The notes below the pieces were generated by a model, which saw only the letters and a list, made by a program, of their open reading frames with translations, was not told where the DNA came from and made no database searches. Made by a program: the position numbers and the translations under genes. A DNA stretch of 64,000 nucleotides, taken from assembly GCF_030269665.1 (NCBI RefSeq), contig NZ_BSTS01000016.1, positions 83,818 to 147,817 on the forward strand, in the 5' to 3' direction. Each line of letters begins with the position of its first letter. Within the stretch, counting starts at the first letter, position 1. Of the stretch, positions 29,682 through 39,369 are shown piece by piece. The stretch is from Actinomycetospora sp. NBRC 106375 (lineage in GTDB: Bacteria; Actinomycetota; Actinomycetes; Mycobacteriales; Pseudonocardiaceae).

Positions 29682-30281
29682 ATGAGCACCCCGTCCACGA
29701 CCCTGCGCGAGCTGACCGGCCTGCCCGCGTCGCCCGCCTCCCTGCGCGAGTCCGCGCTGGTGATGATCGACCTCCAGAACACGTACACCCGCGGCGTGAT
29801 GGCCCTCGAGAACGTCGAGCCCGCCATCGACGAGGCGGCGGGGCTCCTCGACCGCGCGCGCAGCGCCGGGATCCCGATCGTCCACGTCCAGCACGACGCG
29901 GGCGCCGGCACGCCCTACGACGTCCGCGACGAGATCGGCGCGATCGTCGACCGCGTGGCCCCGCGCGACGGCGAGCACCGCATCGTCAAGAACTTCCCGA
30001 ACTCCTTCGTCGGCACCGACCTCGACGAGTACCTGCGCGGCGTCGACGCCACCAACCTCGTGCTCGCGGGCTTCATGACACACATGTGTGTGAACTCCAC
30101 GGCCCGTGGCGCCTTCAACGCGGGATTCGCGCCCTCGGTGGTCGCGGCGGCCACCGCGACCCGCGCGCTGCCGGGTCCGGACGGCGCAGTTCCGGCGTCC
30201 TCCCTGCAGAGTGCCAGCCTCGCCGGGATCGCGGACATGTTCGCCGTCGTCGTTCCGGACGCCAAGGGCATCCCGGACTGA
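29682..30281 (+). CDS. Isochorismatase-family cysteine hydrolase
   Basis: 199 residues, Rossmann-like fold. The catalytic triad is visible: Asp in 'VMIDLQN', Lys in 'IVKNFPNSF' and Cys in 'THMCVNST'. The family includes isochorismatases, nicotinamidases and amidases; the substrate cannot be told from sequence. ATG after a 'GACGAAGGAG' ribosome site. It follows the aldehyde dehydrogenase/DUF779 pair across a terminator, so it is probably a separate unit. Confidence 0.87.
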   Translation: MSTPSTTLRELTGLPASPASLRESALVMIDLQNTYTRGVMALENVEPAIDEAAGLLDRARSAGIPIVHVQHDAGAGTPYDVRDEIGAIVDRVAPRDGEHRIVKNFPNSFVGTDLDEYLRGVDATNLVLAGFMTHMCVNSTARGAFNAGFAPSVVAAATATRALPGPDGAVPASSLQSASLAGIADMFAVVVPDAKGIPD

Positions 30282-30339
30282 CCCGCAATTTTCGTCGACG
30301 AAGTCCCGGTCGTCGGCGAGGACGCGCGACGCACATCAC

Positions 30340-30369
30340 TCGACAAACTCCCGTTCCCGGAAATAGGGT
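30340..30369 (+). promoter_or_regulatory. lsr2 promoter
   Basis: -35 TCGACA (30340-30345), 18-base spacer, -10 TAGGGT (30364-30369). The predicted leader of about 30 bases contains GGAGG at 30397-30401. A 12-bp palindrome TTCGTCGACGAA (30291-30302) ends the preceding gene. Confidence 0.5.
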
Positions 30370-30406
30370 CCGGCCGACCATTTCGGGTCGGGCTTCGGAG
30401 GTCGTG

Positions 30407-30763
30407 GTGGCGCAGAAAGTCGTGGTTTCCCTCGTCGACGACCTGGACGCATCGGAGGCCGACGAGACCGTCGAGTTCGGCCTCGACGGCGCCACCTACG
30501 AGATCGATCTCTCCGAGGCGAACGCCGCAGCCCTCCGCGACGGCCTGGCCGATTTCGTCGCCCACGCCCGGCGCAGCGGCGGCCGCCGGAGATCCGCCCC
30601 CGCGGCGTCGGCGAGCAGCCCCCGGCGCGGCGGCGGCCGCGCGGCGGTCGACCGCGAGCAGAACCAGGCCATCCGCGAGTGGGCGCGCAAGCAGGGCATG
30701 ACCGTCTCCGAGCGCGGTCGCATCCCCAGCGAGGTCTCCGAGGCCTACCACAAGGCCCACTGA
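30407..30763 (+). CDS. lsr2: Nucleoid-associated protein Lsr2
   Basis: H-NS-like DNA-bridging protein that silences AT-rich and horizontally acquired DNA. 118 residues: N-terminal dimerisation part ('[22 protein letters not shown]'), an Arg/Ser/Gly linker and the C-terminal DNA-binding domain with the AT-hook-like R103-G-R105 and 'IREWARKQG'. GTG at 30407 is five bases after GGAGG; a GTG one codon earlier is possible. Located upstream of clpC as in mycobacteria, but a Crp gene lies between. Confidence 0.95.
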   Translation: MAQKVVVSLVDDLDASEADETVEFGLDGATYEIDLSEANAAALRDGLADFVAHARRSGGRRRSAPAASASSPRRGGGRAAVDREQNQAIREWARKQGMTVSERGRIPSEVSEAYHKAH

Positions 30764-30802
30764 CCGGCGCTCCGCTCCAGGCAGGCCCCGGGCAGGCCCC
30801 GG

Positions 30803-31516
30803 TCAGGCGCCGGTCGCGTAGGCGAGGAGCGCGGGCCGGTCGATCGTCGCGGCCCGCCCGCCCGGATGGACCACCAGGAGGCGACGCTCCGCGAGCGTGC
30901 GCAGGGCCGTGTTGAGGGTCTGACGGGCGATCCCGAGACGCTGGGCCAGCAGCGTCTGGGGCCCGCCGAAGTCGACGTGCCCTCCGGGGCCGGCGAGCTC
31001 GAGCAGGAGGTCGGCCAGCCGCCGGGTGACCGGCAGGAACGCGCGTCCGAGCGTCGCGCGGTTCTGGAGACGCACTATCCGCACGAGGTCGGAGAGCAGG
31101 GCGAGCAGCGTGTCGGGGCTGGTGCGCAGGGCCCGGATCGCGGGTCCCGCCGGCACCGCGAGCACGGTGGTGTCGCGCACCGCCACGGCGTCCTCGGTCC
31201 GCGGGCCCGGCCGCAGCACCTCGAAGTAGCCGAAGGCGTGCCCCTCGGCGGCGACCCCGACGTCGACGACGTCGCCCCCCGGCGAGACGGCCCGCGACAC
31301 CACGCTGCCGCGGAGCAGGACGAACAGCGCGTCGCCGACGTCGCCCGTGCTGAACACCGCCTCCCCGGCCCCGTACCGGCGCCCGACCGCGGCGTCGGCG
31401 AGCGCGCCGAGCGCCGCGGGCTCGAGTCCCTGCAGCTGCGGGCACGCCGCGAGGGCCGCGCGGACCCCGGCCTGACCGTTCCGTACCGGCGCCTGCGCGT
31501 CCGCCGTCACCGCCAC
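30803..31516 (-). CDS. Crp/Fnr-family transcriptional regulator
   Basis: About 237 residues. Cyclic-nucleotide-binding beta-barrel ('GDVGDALFVLLRGSVV', 'FGYFEVL...R.EDAVAV'), dimer helix, then a helix-turn-helix ('QTLLAQRLGIARQTLNTALRTL'). No Fe-S cysteines of the Fnr type are present. The GTG at 31516 is preferred because GAGGGG lies seven bases upstream; the frame opens at 31537. Convergent with lsr2. An adenylate cyclase is encoded at 55169-56767, a possible source of its ligand. Confidence 0.85.
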   Translation of the reverse strand: MAVTADAQAPVRNGQAGVRAALAACPQLQGLEPAALGALADAAVGRRYGAGEAVFSTGDVGDALFVLLRGSVVSRAVSPGGDVVDVGVAAEGHAFGYFEVLRPGPRTEDAVAVRDTTVLAVPAGPAIRALRTSPDTLLALLSDLVRIVRLQNRATLGRAFLPVTRRLADLLLELAGPGGHVDFGGPQTLLAQRLGIARQTLNTALRTLAERRLLVVHPGGRAATIDRPALLAYATGA

Positions 31517-31704
31517 CCCCGGATCCCCTCGGACCACCCCGCCGGAAGATCACTCGTCCGGCCCAGCACCGCTGTCACCGCGACGACTGCCCGTCGATCA
31601 TGACCTTCTCGGCGTTCCGCGTCGACGTCCGCGTCGGATCCGCGACAGCCGTCGACCTCCCAGGATGTCCGGCGGCCCCGTGACGGGTCGGTGAGCGTCT
31701 CCCG

Positions 31705-31721
31705 GTTCGCCGGTGGCGAAC
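31705..31721. promoter_or_regulatory. ClgR-like palindrome upstream of clpC
   Basis: GTTCGC-N5-GCGAAC, a perfect palindrome, matches the GTTCGC-N5-GCG core known for ClgR, the activator of clp genes in actinobacteria. It lies 295 bases before the clpC ATG, inside the 500-base gap 31517-32015; the rest of the gap is unremarkable apart from the box at 31871. Confidence 0.5.
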
Positions 31722-31870
31722 GGATGGACGGGATGAGGCGAACGTCTCCCGTGGTTGGAACCCACATGACCCCGTTCTCGACGAGCCGGGGACACGATCG
31801 GGCCTGTCCTCCGGTGGCGCCCGTCACGGTGGTGCAACCGTCGTCATCCCGTGGCGTCACGCGCGACGAC

Positions 31871-31876
31871 TAGGAT
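31871..31876 (+). promoter_or_regulatory. -10 box of the proximal clpC promoter
   Basis: TAGGAT about 140 bases before the clpC ATG, giving a leader of roughly 130 bases. Confidence 0.4.
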
Positions 31877-32015
31877 GTCCGTACGGTGCTCTGCGAGTCT
31901 GGGGCATCGTGGGGGTCCCGATCTGGCATCGGGCACTTGCCAAGGGACCACCGCGGTCGTCACCACGAGGGCGGCCACGGTGGAGGACCGCCGGCGCAGC
32001 AGTCAGGAGTGACGA

Positions 32016-34553
32016 ATGTTCGAGAGGTTCACCGACCGCGCGAGGCGGGTGGTCGTCCTGGCCCAAGAAGAGGCCCGGATGCTCAACCACAACTACATCG
32101 GGACCGAGCACATCCTGCTCGGGCTGATCCACGAGGGCGAGGGCGTCGCGGCCAAGGCCCTCGAGTCGCTGGGCATCGCTCTCGAGGGCGTGCGCCAGCA
32201 GGTCGAGGAGATCATCGGCCAGGGTCAGCAGGCCCCCAGTGGACACATCCCGTTCACCCCGCGCGCCAAGAAGGTGCTGGAGCTGTCGCTGCGCGAGGCG
32301 CTGCAGCTCGGGCACAACTACATCGGCACCGAGCACATCCTGCTCGGGCTGATCCGCGAGGGTGAGGGCGTCGCCGCGCAGGTGCTCGTCAAGCTCGGCG
32401 CGGACCTCAACCGTGTGCGGCAGCAGGTGCTGCAGCTGCTCTCGGGCTACCAGGGCAAGGAGCCCGCGGAGTCCGGCAGCCAGCGCGGCGAGGGCACCCC
32501 CTCGTCCTCCCTGGTGCTCGACCAGTTCGGTCGCAACCTCACCCAGTCGGCCCGCGAGGGCAAGCTGGACCCGGTCATCGGCCGGGAGAAGGAGATCGAG
32601 CGGGTCATGCAGGTCCTGTCCCGCAGGACCAAGAACAACCCGGTGCTCATCGGCGAGCCCGGCGTCGGCAAGACCGCCGTCGTCGAGGGCCTCGGCCAGG
32701 CCATCGTCAAGGGCGAGGTGCCCGAGACGCTGAAGGACAAGCAGCTCTACACCCTCGACCTCGGGTCGCTGGTGGCGGGCTCGCGCTACCGCGGTGACTT
32801 CGAGGAGCGCCTCAAGAAGGTCCTCAAGGAGATCCGCACCCGCGGCGACATCATCCTGTTCATCGACGAGCTCCACACGCTCGTCGGCGCGGGTGCCGCC
32901 GAGGGCGCGATCGACGCCGCGTCGATCCTCAAGCCGATGCTGGCCCGCGGCGAGCTGCAGACCATCGGCGCGACCACGCTCGACGAGTACCGCAAGCACG
33001 TCGAGAAGGACGCCGCGCTCGAGCGCCGCTTCCAGCCGATCCAGGTGGGGGAGCCCTCGGTGGCCCACTCCATCGAGATCCTCAAGGGGCTGCGCGACCG
33101 CTACGAGGCGCACCACCGCGTCTCCATCACGGACCCGGCGCTGGTCGCGGCGGCCACCCTGGCCGACCGCTACATCAACGACCGCTTCCTGCCGGACAAG
33201 GCCATCGACCTCATCGACGAGGCCGGCGCCCGCATGCGCATCCGCCGCATGACCGCGCCGCCGGACCTGCGCGAGTTCGACGAGAAGATCGCCGACGTCC
33301 GTCGCGAGAAGGAGTCCGCGATCGACGCGCAGGACTTCGAGAAGGCGGCGCGCCTGCGCGACGAGGAGAAGACCCTCATCGGGCAGAAGTCCGAGCGCGA
33401 GAAGCAGTGGAAGTCCGGTGACCTCGACGTCGTCGCGGAGGTCGACGACGAGCAGATCGCCGAGGTGCTGGCCAACTGGACCGGCATCCCGGTGTTCAAG
33501 CTGACCGAGGAGGAGACCACCCGTCTCCTGCGCATGGAGGACGAGCTCCACAAGCGCATCATCGGGCAGGAGGACGCGGTCAAGGCCGTGTCCCAGTCCA
33601 TGCGCCGCACCCGCGCCGGCCTCAAGGACCCGAAGCGTCCCTCGGGCTCGTTCATCTTCGCCGGTCCCTCGGGTGTCGGGAAGACGGAGCTCACCAAGGC
33701 GCTCGCGGAGTTCCTGTTCGGCGACGACGACGCGCTCGTCCAGATCGACATGGGCGAGTTCCACGACCGCTACACCGCCTCGCGGCTCTTCGGCGCGCCC
33801 CCCGGGTACGTCGGCTACGAGGAGGGCGGCCAGCTCACCGAGAAGGTGCGCCGCAAGCCGTTCTCGGTGGTCCTCTTCGACGAGATCGAGAAGGCCCACT
33901 CCGAGGTCTACAACACGCTCCTGCAGGTGCTCGAGGACGGCCGCCTGACCGACGGTCAGGGCCGCATCGTCGACTTCAAGAACACGGTCATCGTGTTCAC
34001 GTCGAACCTCGGTACGCAGGACATCTCGAAGGCGGTCGGCCTCGGTTTCCAGTCCGGTCAGGACTCGGGATCGAACTACGAGCGCATGAAGAACAAGGTG
34101 ACGGACGAGCTCAAGAAGCACTTCCGCCCCGAGTTCCTCAACCGCATCGACGACATCATCGTGTTCCACCAGCTGCGCGAGGACGAGATCGTGCAGATGG
34201 TCGACCTGATGATCGGCCGCACCGAGAAGCAGCTCCAGAACAAGGACATGTCCCTGGAGCTCACCGACAACGCCAAGAAGCTGCTCGCCCAGCGCGGTTT
34301 CGACCCCGTGCTCGGTGCCCGGCCGCTGCGCCGCACCATCCAGCGCGAGATCGAGGACCAGCTCTCCGAGAAGATCCTCTTCGGCGAGGTCGAGTCCGGC
34401 CAGATCGTCCTGGTCGACGTCGAGGGCTGGGAGCCCGAGACCGACGACAACGGGGTCACCAAGCAGGCCCCGGAGTCGGCGACCTTCACCTTCCGCGGTG
34501 AGGCCAAGCCGACCCCGGTGCCGGACACCCCCGAGGTCGCCGCGGCGGAGTAA
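32016..34553 (+). CDS. clpC: AAA+ unfoldase ClpC
   Basis: Feeds substrates to the ClpP peptidase. 845 residues: two Clp_N repeats (to about 145), AAA-1 with Walker A GEPGVGKT (213-220), a UVR/middle region ('[32 protein letters not shown]'), AAA-2 with GPSGVGKT (550-557), and a C-terminal D2 domain. The LGF-type ClpP loop lies in the D2 region. Neighbouring ClgR-like palindrome suggests stress control. ATG after a 'CAGGAGTGACGA' ribosome site. Confidence 0.97.
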   Translation: MFERFTDRARRVVVLAQEEARMLNHNYIGTEHILLGLIHEGEGVAAKALESLGIALEGVRQQVEEIIGQGQQAPSGHIPFTPRAKKVLELSLREALQLGHNYIGTEHILLGLIREGEGVAAQVLVKLGADLNRVRQQVLQLLSGYQGKEPAESGSQRGEGTPSSSLVLDQFGRNLTQSAREGKLDPVIGREKEIERVMQVLSRRTKNNPVLIGEPGVGKTAVVEGLGQAIVKGEVPETLKDKQLYTLDLGSLVAGSRYRGDFEERLKKVLKEIRTRGDIILFIDELHTLVGAGAAEGAIDAASILKPMLARGELQTIGATTLDEYRKHVEKDAALERRFQPIQVGEPSVAHSIEILKGLRDRYEAHHRVSITDPALVAAATLADRYINDRFLPDKAIDLIDEAGARMRIRRMTAPPDLREFDEKIADVRREKESAIDAQDFEKAARLRDEEKTLIGQKSEREKQWKSGDLDVVAEVDDEQIAEVLANWTGIPVFKLTEEETTRLLRMEDELHKRIIGQEDAVKAVSQSMRRTRAGLKDPKRPSGSFIFAGPSGVGKTELTKALAEFLFGDDDALVQIDMGEFHDRYTASRLFGAPPGYVGYEEGGQLTEKVRRKPFSVVLFDEIEKAHSEVYNTLLQVLEDGRLTDGQGRIVDFKNTVIVFTSNLGTQDISKAVGLGFQSGQDSGSNYERMKNKVTDELKKHFRPEFLNRIDDIIVFHQLREDEIVQMVDLMIGRTEKQLQNKDMSLELTDNAKKLLAQRGFDPVLGARPLRRTIQREIEDQLSEKILFGEVESGQIVLVDVEGWEPETDDNGVTKQAPESATFTFRGEAKPTPVPDTPEVAAAE

Positions 34554-34574
34554 CCCCGCCCGGTCCCCGTCACC

Positions 34575-34614
34575 CCGGAGCCCCGGTCCCCGTTCGCGGG
34601 GGCCGGGGCTCCGG
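34575..34614. terminator. clpC terminator with TTCG tetraloop
   Basis: 18-bp stem with a single G.T wobble closed by a TTCG loop, an especially stable RNA tetraloop. Begins 22 bases after the clpC stop. Confidence 0.85.
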
Positions 34615-34629
34615 CGTGTGCGGGGGTTT

Positions 34630-34681
34630 GTCAGCGAAGTGCCGTCGCGGACACTCAGCGTCCGTATCGGTACTTCGATCA
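34630..34681 (+). repeat. Repeat C, left copy (inverted pair around the DUF559-like gene)
   Basis: 52 bp beginning GTCAGCGAAGTGCCGTC and ending ACTTCGATCA. The reverse complement of 35853-35904 matches it at 49 of 52 positions by eye. Each copy is itself an imperfect hairpin. The last three bases contain the stop codon of the gene inside. Confidence 0.85.
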
Positions 34682-35659
34682 CCCGGCGAGGGCCGGTCCG
34701 GGCCCGTACAGGACGCGGGCTGGCGGCAGTGCGGCGGCGACGGCGAGGTGGGCCAGGAGGTCCTCGTGGAGCCCCCGCGGGTCGTCCGTTCGCTGGCGGG
34801 GGCGCGAACCGAGCACGTGCAACCCGACTGCGCGGAGCCTGCGCTGGCGCGCCAACGTCTCTCGCACCTGCTCGGGGGTCGCGAGATGGTGTTCCACTGA
34901 GTCGATCTCCCAGACGAACCCGAACTCCTTGACGAGGCCGTCCACGGTGGCCAGGAAGTGTCCGTTCTCGTCGTACACGCTGACGTTCCACTCCATCGGC
35001 GGGAGGTCGTCGAACGCCTCCCAGAAGTCGCGTGCGGTGAACTCGGCGGGCGAGAGCACGCCGGCACCAGCGGCCTCGAGCACGCGTCGAGGCGCGGCGC
35101 TGCCCTTCCGCGGCCCGAGCTCCAGCTCGAGCCAGAGCTCGTCGAGCACGACCATCGCGCGTTGGACGGCTTCGGTGACGACGGCGGCAATCTCCTCGTG
35201 GTCCTTGAGGCGCCTGATGTGGTCGACGATGCATCGCGGTAGCGGCGCCACCGGCAGTCCGTCGCGGAGGCGCGGACGCGGAAGCCGGACGGTCCGTTCG
35301 AACCGCGCCCGACCAGTGCTGAGGGCCCTGTGCTCGAGCGGGATGAGGACGTGATCGAAGGCCGGATCGCCCCCGCGGCGGAGGCCGTGGTGCCGCGCCC
35401 CGCTCAGACCGGTCAGCATCGCGCTCTCGCCGCCGCGGACGAGTGCGGCGGTCTCGTGCTGCAGCGGTGTCGGGGTGCCATTCGTTAGCATCAGGGTCGC
35501 AGGCAGCAGCAGTGTCCACGGGCCGTCCTGCTGGGTTCGCCGGTACACCGTCCGCTCGGGGACGCCGAGCCGCACGAGCTCGCGCGCCGAGAGGATGCCG
35601 TTCCAGCTGGCTGCCTGGAGGGCGTCAGCGTCCGTCGCCCAATCCCCGCGTCGCACCAT
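34679..35659 (-). CDS. AbiEi-antitoxin-like N-domain plus DUF559/PD-(D/E)XK nuclease-like protein
   Basis: 326 residues. N-terminal winged-helix-like part ('LSARELVRLGVPERTVYRRTQQDG'), a central alpha/beta region, and a C-terminal restriction-endonuclease-like core: 'HFLATVDGLVKEFGFVWEIDS' supplies D...E.D, followed by 'RQRRLRAVGLHVL'. Such proteins are very common orphans in actinobacterial genomes; whether they cut DNA is not known. It is bounded by inverted copies of repeat C. The stop lies within the left copy. ATG start at 35659 with no clear ribosome site. Confidence 0.72.
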   Translation of the reverse strand: MVRRGDWATDADALQAASWNGILSARELVRLGVPERTVYRRTQQDGPWTLLLPATLMLTNGTPTPLQHETAALVRGGESAMLTGLSGARHHGLRRGGDPAFDHVLIPLEHRALSTGRARFERTVRLPRPRLRDGLPVAPLPRCIVDHIRRLKDHEEIAAVVTEAVQRAMVVLDELWLELELGPRKGSAAPRRVLEAAGAGVLSPAEFTARDFWEAFDDLPPMEWNVSVYDENGHFLATVDGLVKEFGFVWEIDSVEHHLATPEQVRETLARQRRLRAVGLHVLGSRPRQRTDDPRGLHEDLLAHLAVAAALPPARVLYGPGPALAG

Positions 35660-35852
35660 GACGGCGATCGTGGGCCGAGAACGGGCGTACGCGTGAGCGG
35701 CTCGGATGTCGCCTGTGGACAGGCTGGCGGGGTGTGGAGAGACGCGCCTCGTGCCGAAGCCGCCACGGCTCCGATCGGGTCAACGAGGTCTGCGGTCGGC
35801 CCACGCAGAGCGGACTCACCGATGACGAGTGACCGGGGAGGTGCCGTGCCCA

Positions 35853-35904
35853 TGATCGAAGTACCGATACGGACGCTGAGCGTCTGCAACGGCACTTCGC
35901 TGAC
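35853..35904 (-). repeat. Repeat C, right copy (inverted)
   Basis: Reverse complement of 34630-34681 with three differences. Lies seven bases beyond the WYL-regulator stop and 194 bases upstream of the DUF559-like start. Confidence 0.85.
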
Positions 35905-35910
35905 ACAACC

Positions 35911-36906
35911 TCAGCCGCTGTAGAGCCCGGCGAGGGCGGCGGCGACGCCGGCCATCTGCTCGCGGAGGGCCACGGGGGCGAGGACCTCGACGTCGGCGCC
36001 GAGGGTGAGGAGCTCGGAGCGGGCGTGGGCGAGGGACTCGATCGGGATCACGGCGCGGGTCCAGCCGTCGGCGTCGGTGGGCCAGCTGCCCTCGGCGAGC
36101 GCGCGGGCGGTGTGCGGGCGCAGGACGGCCGGGGCCAGCTCCATCGCGCGCGGGGACAGGCGCACGGTGGCCTCGGCCTGGTACAGCGCGTCGGTGAGCT
36201 CCTGGGTGCGCTGGTGCCAGTACTTCCAGAGGTCGAAGCCCTCGGGGCGGTCGAAGCGCACGTCGAGGGTCTCGAGGTCGAGGATGCGCGCGATCCGGTA
36301 CGTGCGCGGCTCGGCGTCGCTGTCGCCGGAGGAAACGGCGACGAGGTACCAGGTCCCCGCCTTGAGCACGAGGCCGAGGGGTTCGAGCTCGCGCTCCACC
36401 TCGGGCTCGCGCCCGCCGGTGGCCCAGCGCCGGTAGCGCACGCGCACCACGCGCTGGTTCCACACCGCGTCGGCGACCCCGGTGAGGGTGGGGACGTGGT
36501 CGGCCTCGCGGAACCAGCCGGGGGCGTCGAGGTGGAAGCGCTCGGCGATGCGGCCGGCGCGGTCGGACAGCTCGCCGGGCAGTGCCGCCTGCACCTTGAG
36601 CTGCGCTGCCGCCAGCACGCGCCCCAGGCCGAGCTCGGCCGCCGCGTCCGGCATCCCGGACAGTGCGAGCGCGTCGGCCTCGTCGGCCGTCATCCCGGTG
36701 AGGTGGGTCCGGTAGCCCTCCAGCAGCGAGTAGCCGCCCTCGGGGCCGCGGTCGGCGTACACGGGCACGCCCGAGGCCGACAGCGCGTCCATGTCGCGGT
36801 AGATCGTGCGGATCGAGACCTCGAGCTCGTCGGCGAGCTCCCGCGCGGTCAGGCGACCACGGCTCTGCAACAGGAGCAGCACGGAGAGGAGGCGGCTGGC
36901 GCGCAC
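35911..36906 (-). CDS. HTH/WYL-domain transcriptional regulator
   Basis: 331 residues. N-terminal HTH_11-type winged helix ('RLLSVLLLLQSRGRLTARELADELEVSIRTIYRDMDAL') and a WYL domain ('VVRVRYRRW...LEPLGLVLKAGTWYLVA') with a C-terminal extension. Such proteins bind DNA and sense nucleotides or ligands, often near phage or DNA-damage genes. GTG start. Its target is not evident; next gene upstream is the BrkB-like protein on the same strand. Confidence 0.87.
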   Translation of the reverse strand: MRASRLLSVLLLLQSRGRLTARELADELEVSIRTIYRDMDALSASGVPVYADRGPEGGYSLLEGYRTHLTGMTADEADALALSGMPDAAAELGLGRVLAAAQLKVQAALPGELSDRAGRIAERFHLDAPGWFREADHVPTLTGVADAVWNQRVVRVRYRRWATGGREPEVERELEPLGLVLKAGTWYLVAVSSGDSDAEPRTYRIARILDLETLDVRFDRPEGFDLWKYWHQRTQELTDALYQAEATVRLSPRAMELAPAVLRPHTARALAEGSWPTDADGWTRAVIPIESLAHARSELLTLGADVEVLAPVALREQMAGVAAALAGLYSG

Positions 36907-36939
36907 ACGTCAGTGGTACCCCATGGCTGACAGGAGCTG

Positions 36940-38022
36940 TCAGGCACGTCCCCCGTCCGGGCTCACGGTTTCGCCCACCTGCTGTTGCGGCGGCGACGGC
37001 TGGAGCTCGTCGGGGATGCCGTCGGCGTCCTCGTCGCGCAGCAACGGGTCGCCCATGCCGGCGCGTGCCGCCTCCAGCTGTGCGGCCAGCGCGACCCCGA
37101 GGAGCAGCGCGACGCCGGTGACGGTGGCCCACAGCAGCAGCGCCATGATCCCGGCGAGCGGCCCGTAGGTGTCGCTGAAGTCGCCGGAGACCGCGACGTA
37201 GAGCGCGACACCGCCCGACGCGGCGAGCCAGAGCACCACGGTCAGCCCGGCGCCGAGCGCGAGCCACGAGAGTCCCGGCTGGTGGCGCCGCGGGGAGTAC
37301 CGGAACAGCACCGTCACCGCGACGACGAGCGCCGCGAGGCCCACCGGCCAGCGCAGGACGTCGAACACCGTCTCGGCGACGTCACCCCAGCGGTAGACGT
37401 CCTCCACGGCGTCGCCGAGCGGGCCGCCCGCGATGATCAGCACGAGGCCCACGCCGAGCGCGGTCCCGGCCGTCAGCGTCAGGACCGCGGCGCGCAGGTA
37501 CTTGCGCACGAACGGCCGGTCCCGCTCGGTGCCGTAGATCCGGTTGGTGCCGCGCTCGAGCTGGGCGATCGCGCTGGTCATCGCCAGGAACGCGGTGATC
37601 AGCCCGAACGCGACGGCGAACTCGCCGACGTTCTCACTGCGGGAGTCCGCCGCTTCACCGTCCTCCTCGGGCAGCTCCGCCGGACCGCGGGCGACGACGT
37701 CGGCGAGCAGCTGGTCGCCCGCGCCCGGGGACACGGCCACGACCGTCCGCGCGACGACCTGCGCGACCGACTCCGCGCCCACCGCCGTCGCGAGCCCGCT
37801 GCCGGCGATCACGAGCGGGACGATCGCGAGCGCGAGCTGCAGCGCGAACCCCCGCGCGTGGCTGAAGCCGTCGCCGTAGCGGAAGCGCAGCAGGGCGTCG
37901 CGCAACAGCGTGCGCAGCCCGACGCGCCGCGCGGTGTGCCACGCGTCGTCGGCCTGCAGCGCGTCCCCGTCCATGTCCGTGGTGACGGGCACCGCGCGCA
38001 CCGAGCTCACGAGAGCCATCAT
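36940..38022 (-). CDS. YihY/BrkB-family integral membrane protein
   Basis: About 360 residues with six predicted helices, 'GTNRIYGTERDRPFVRKYLRA' and 'GPLAGIMALLLWATVTGVALLLG', typical of the YihY/UPF0761 family once misnamed ribonuclease BN. Function unknown. Two adjacent ATG codons (38022, 38019) are candidates. The acidic C-terminus is variable. Same strand as the WYL gene, 33 bases apart. Confidence 0.82.
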   Translation of the reverse strand: MMALVSSVRAVPVTTDMDGDALQADDAWHTARRVGLRTLLRDALLRFRYGDGFSHARGFALQLALAIVPLVIAGSGLATAVGAESVAQVVARTVVAVSPGAGDQLLADVVARGPAELPEEDGEAADSRSENVGEFAVAFGLITAFLAMTSAIAQLERGTNRIYGTERDRPFVRKYLRAAVLTLTAGTALGVGLVLIIAGGPLGDAVEDVYRWGDVAETVFDVLRWPVGLAALVVAVTVLFRYSPRRHQPGLSWLALGAGLTVVLWLAASGGVALYVAVSGDFSDTYGPLAGIMALLLWATVTGVALLLGVALAAQLEAARAGMGDPLLRDEDADGIPDELQPSPPQQQVGETVSPDGGRA

Positions 38023-38074
38023 CGCGGAAAGAACCTGACCGCACGTGTCAGCCACGGTGCGGCAGGCTGCTCCC

Positions 38075-39181
38075 ATGGTGGAGACGCTGACCCGCGAGCA
38101 GGTCCTGGCGCACCGCATCGCCGCCCAGGGGCTGCACCGCGACCGCCCGCTCGACGCGCTGTTCTCACTGGGGCTCCAGGACTCGGGACCGACGGCACGG
38201 CTGGCGCTCGCCGCCCGCACCGACGGCGAGGTCGATCCCGTGGCGCGCGGGCTCGTCGACGGCTGGACGCACCGCGGCGCCCCGCACCACCACCCGCCGG
38301 CCGAGCGCAACGCCGTCGCCGCGGCGGCCCGGCCGTTCGACGACGCCGACGCGGCCGCGCGCCTGAACTGGAGCGGACCCGAGCAGCGTCGGGTCGGCAT
38401 CCCCGCCCGCGAGTCGATCGACCGCGCCGCCGACGCCCTCGCCGAGGTGGTGACCGAGCCGATGACCAAGGGCACCGCGAGCGGCGCCGTGACGAAGCTG
38501 CTCCCCGACGTCCTGCTCCGCGACTGCCGGGGCTGCGCGACCGTCCACGTCAACGAGCAGCTCTTCCGGCTCTCGGCGTTCCCGGTCGGTGTCGGCCTCG
38601 ACCCGACCGGCAGGACGCTCCTGCTCACCCCGCCACCCGCCGGCTGGGAGCGTCCCGTCGACGGCGACCCGGCCCGCGCCGCCCGGCTGGTGCTCGACTA
38701 CCTGCGCGTCCTCGGTCCCGCCGGTCCACGGGAGGTCGCCGACTTCGTGGGGACGACCCCCACCATCTTCGCGCCGGCCTGGGACGCGGCGTTGCCGGAG
38801 CTCGCGGAGGTCGACGTGGAGGGGCGGCGTGCGTGGCTGCCCGCCGACGACCTCGACGCCGCGCTCGGCGCGCCCGACCCCGACGTCGTCCGCCTCCTCC
38901 CGCCGCTCGACCCGATGCTCCAGGCCCGCGACCGCGAGATCCACGCGCCGGACGAGTCGCTGCGCAAGGACCTGTACAAGATCATCGGCAACCCTGGCGC
39001 GATCCTCGCCGACGGCGAGATCGTCGGCACCTGGCGGCCGAAGGCGTCCGGGAAGAAGCTGACCCTCGAGCTCGCGCTCATGATGCCTCTGGCGTCCGAC
39101 GTCCGGGCCCGCCTCGACGACGAGGCCGAACGCGTCGCCGCCGCCCGCGGTCTGACGCTCGCCGGCCTCACGGGGGTGTGA
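38075..39181 (+). CDS. Winged-helix DNA-binding protein of the AlkZ/YcaQ-like family (HTH_42)
   Basis: 368 residues from the ATG at 38075 (AGG nine bases upstream; frame open from 38045). Three tandem winged-helix units are expected; 'PREVADFVGTT' and the C-terminal 'ILADGEIVGTWRPKASGKKLTLEL' are family features. Members include DNA glycosylases that unhook crosslinks, but the QxQ catalytic motif of AlkZ is not clearly seen ('LGLQDSG' is the nearest), so glycosylase activity is uncertain. Confidence 0.75.
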   Translation: MVETLTREQVLAHRIAAQGLHRDRPLDALFSLGLQDSGPTARLALAARTDGEVDPVARGLVDGWTHRGAPHHHPPAERNAVAAAARPFDDADAAARLNWSGPEQRRVGIPARESIDRAADALAEVVTEPMTKGTASGAVTKLLPDVLLRDCRGCATVHVNEQLFRLSAFPVGVGLDPTGRTLLLTPPPAGWERPVDGDPARAARLVLDYLRVLGPAGPREVADFVGTTPTIFAPAWDAALPELAEVDVEGRRAWLPADDLDAALGAPDPDVVRLLPPLDPMLQARDREIHAPDESLRKDLYKIIGNPGAILADGEIVGTWRPKASGKKLTLELALMMPLASDVRARLDDEAERVAAARGLTLAGLTGV

Positions 39182-39195
39182 GCGCGCCGGGTCCC

Positions 39196-39247
39196 GCAGC
39201 GAACGGGTATCTCGCTGCTTCTCCGCGCGCGAGGTCCCCGTTGATCA
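39196..39247 (+). repeat. Palindromic repeat A, copy 2
   Basis: Same length as the tilS copy (52 bp), differing at five internal positions. It starts 15 bases after the AlkZ-like stop; the rest of the gap up to 39369 shows nothing recognisable. Confidence 0.85.
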
Positions 39248-39369
39248 CCGAACGTCGGAAGTCGAGGTCGCCGCGCACGGAGATCAGGAGCGTCGCCGTG
39301 CACCTCGTGGCGCCGTGTCGGTGCACGGCGGCGCTCGTGATCACCCGAGACCGGGCGAGCGGCCGCGCG

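Noticed and set aside
31857..35519. A 1220-codon open frame antisense to clpC
   Set aside because: It mirrors clpC with low-complexity Leu/Val/Glu composition and no domain; high-GC third positions create such frames.
34630..35904. Classical insertion sequence bounded by repeat C
   Set aside because: The only gene inside is nuclease-like, not a transposase; no target duplication was seen.
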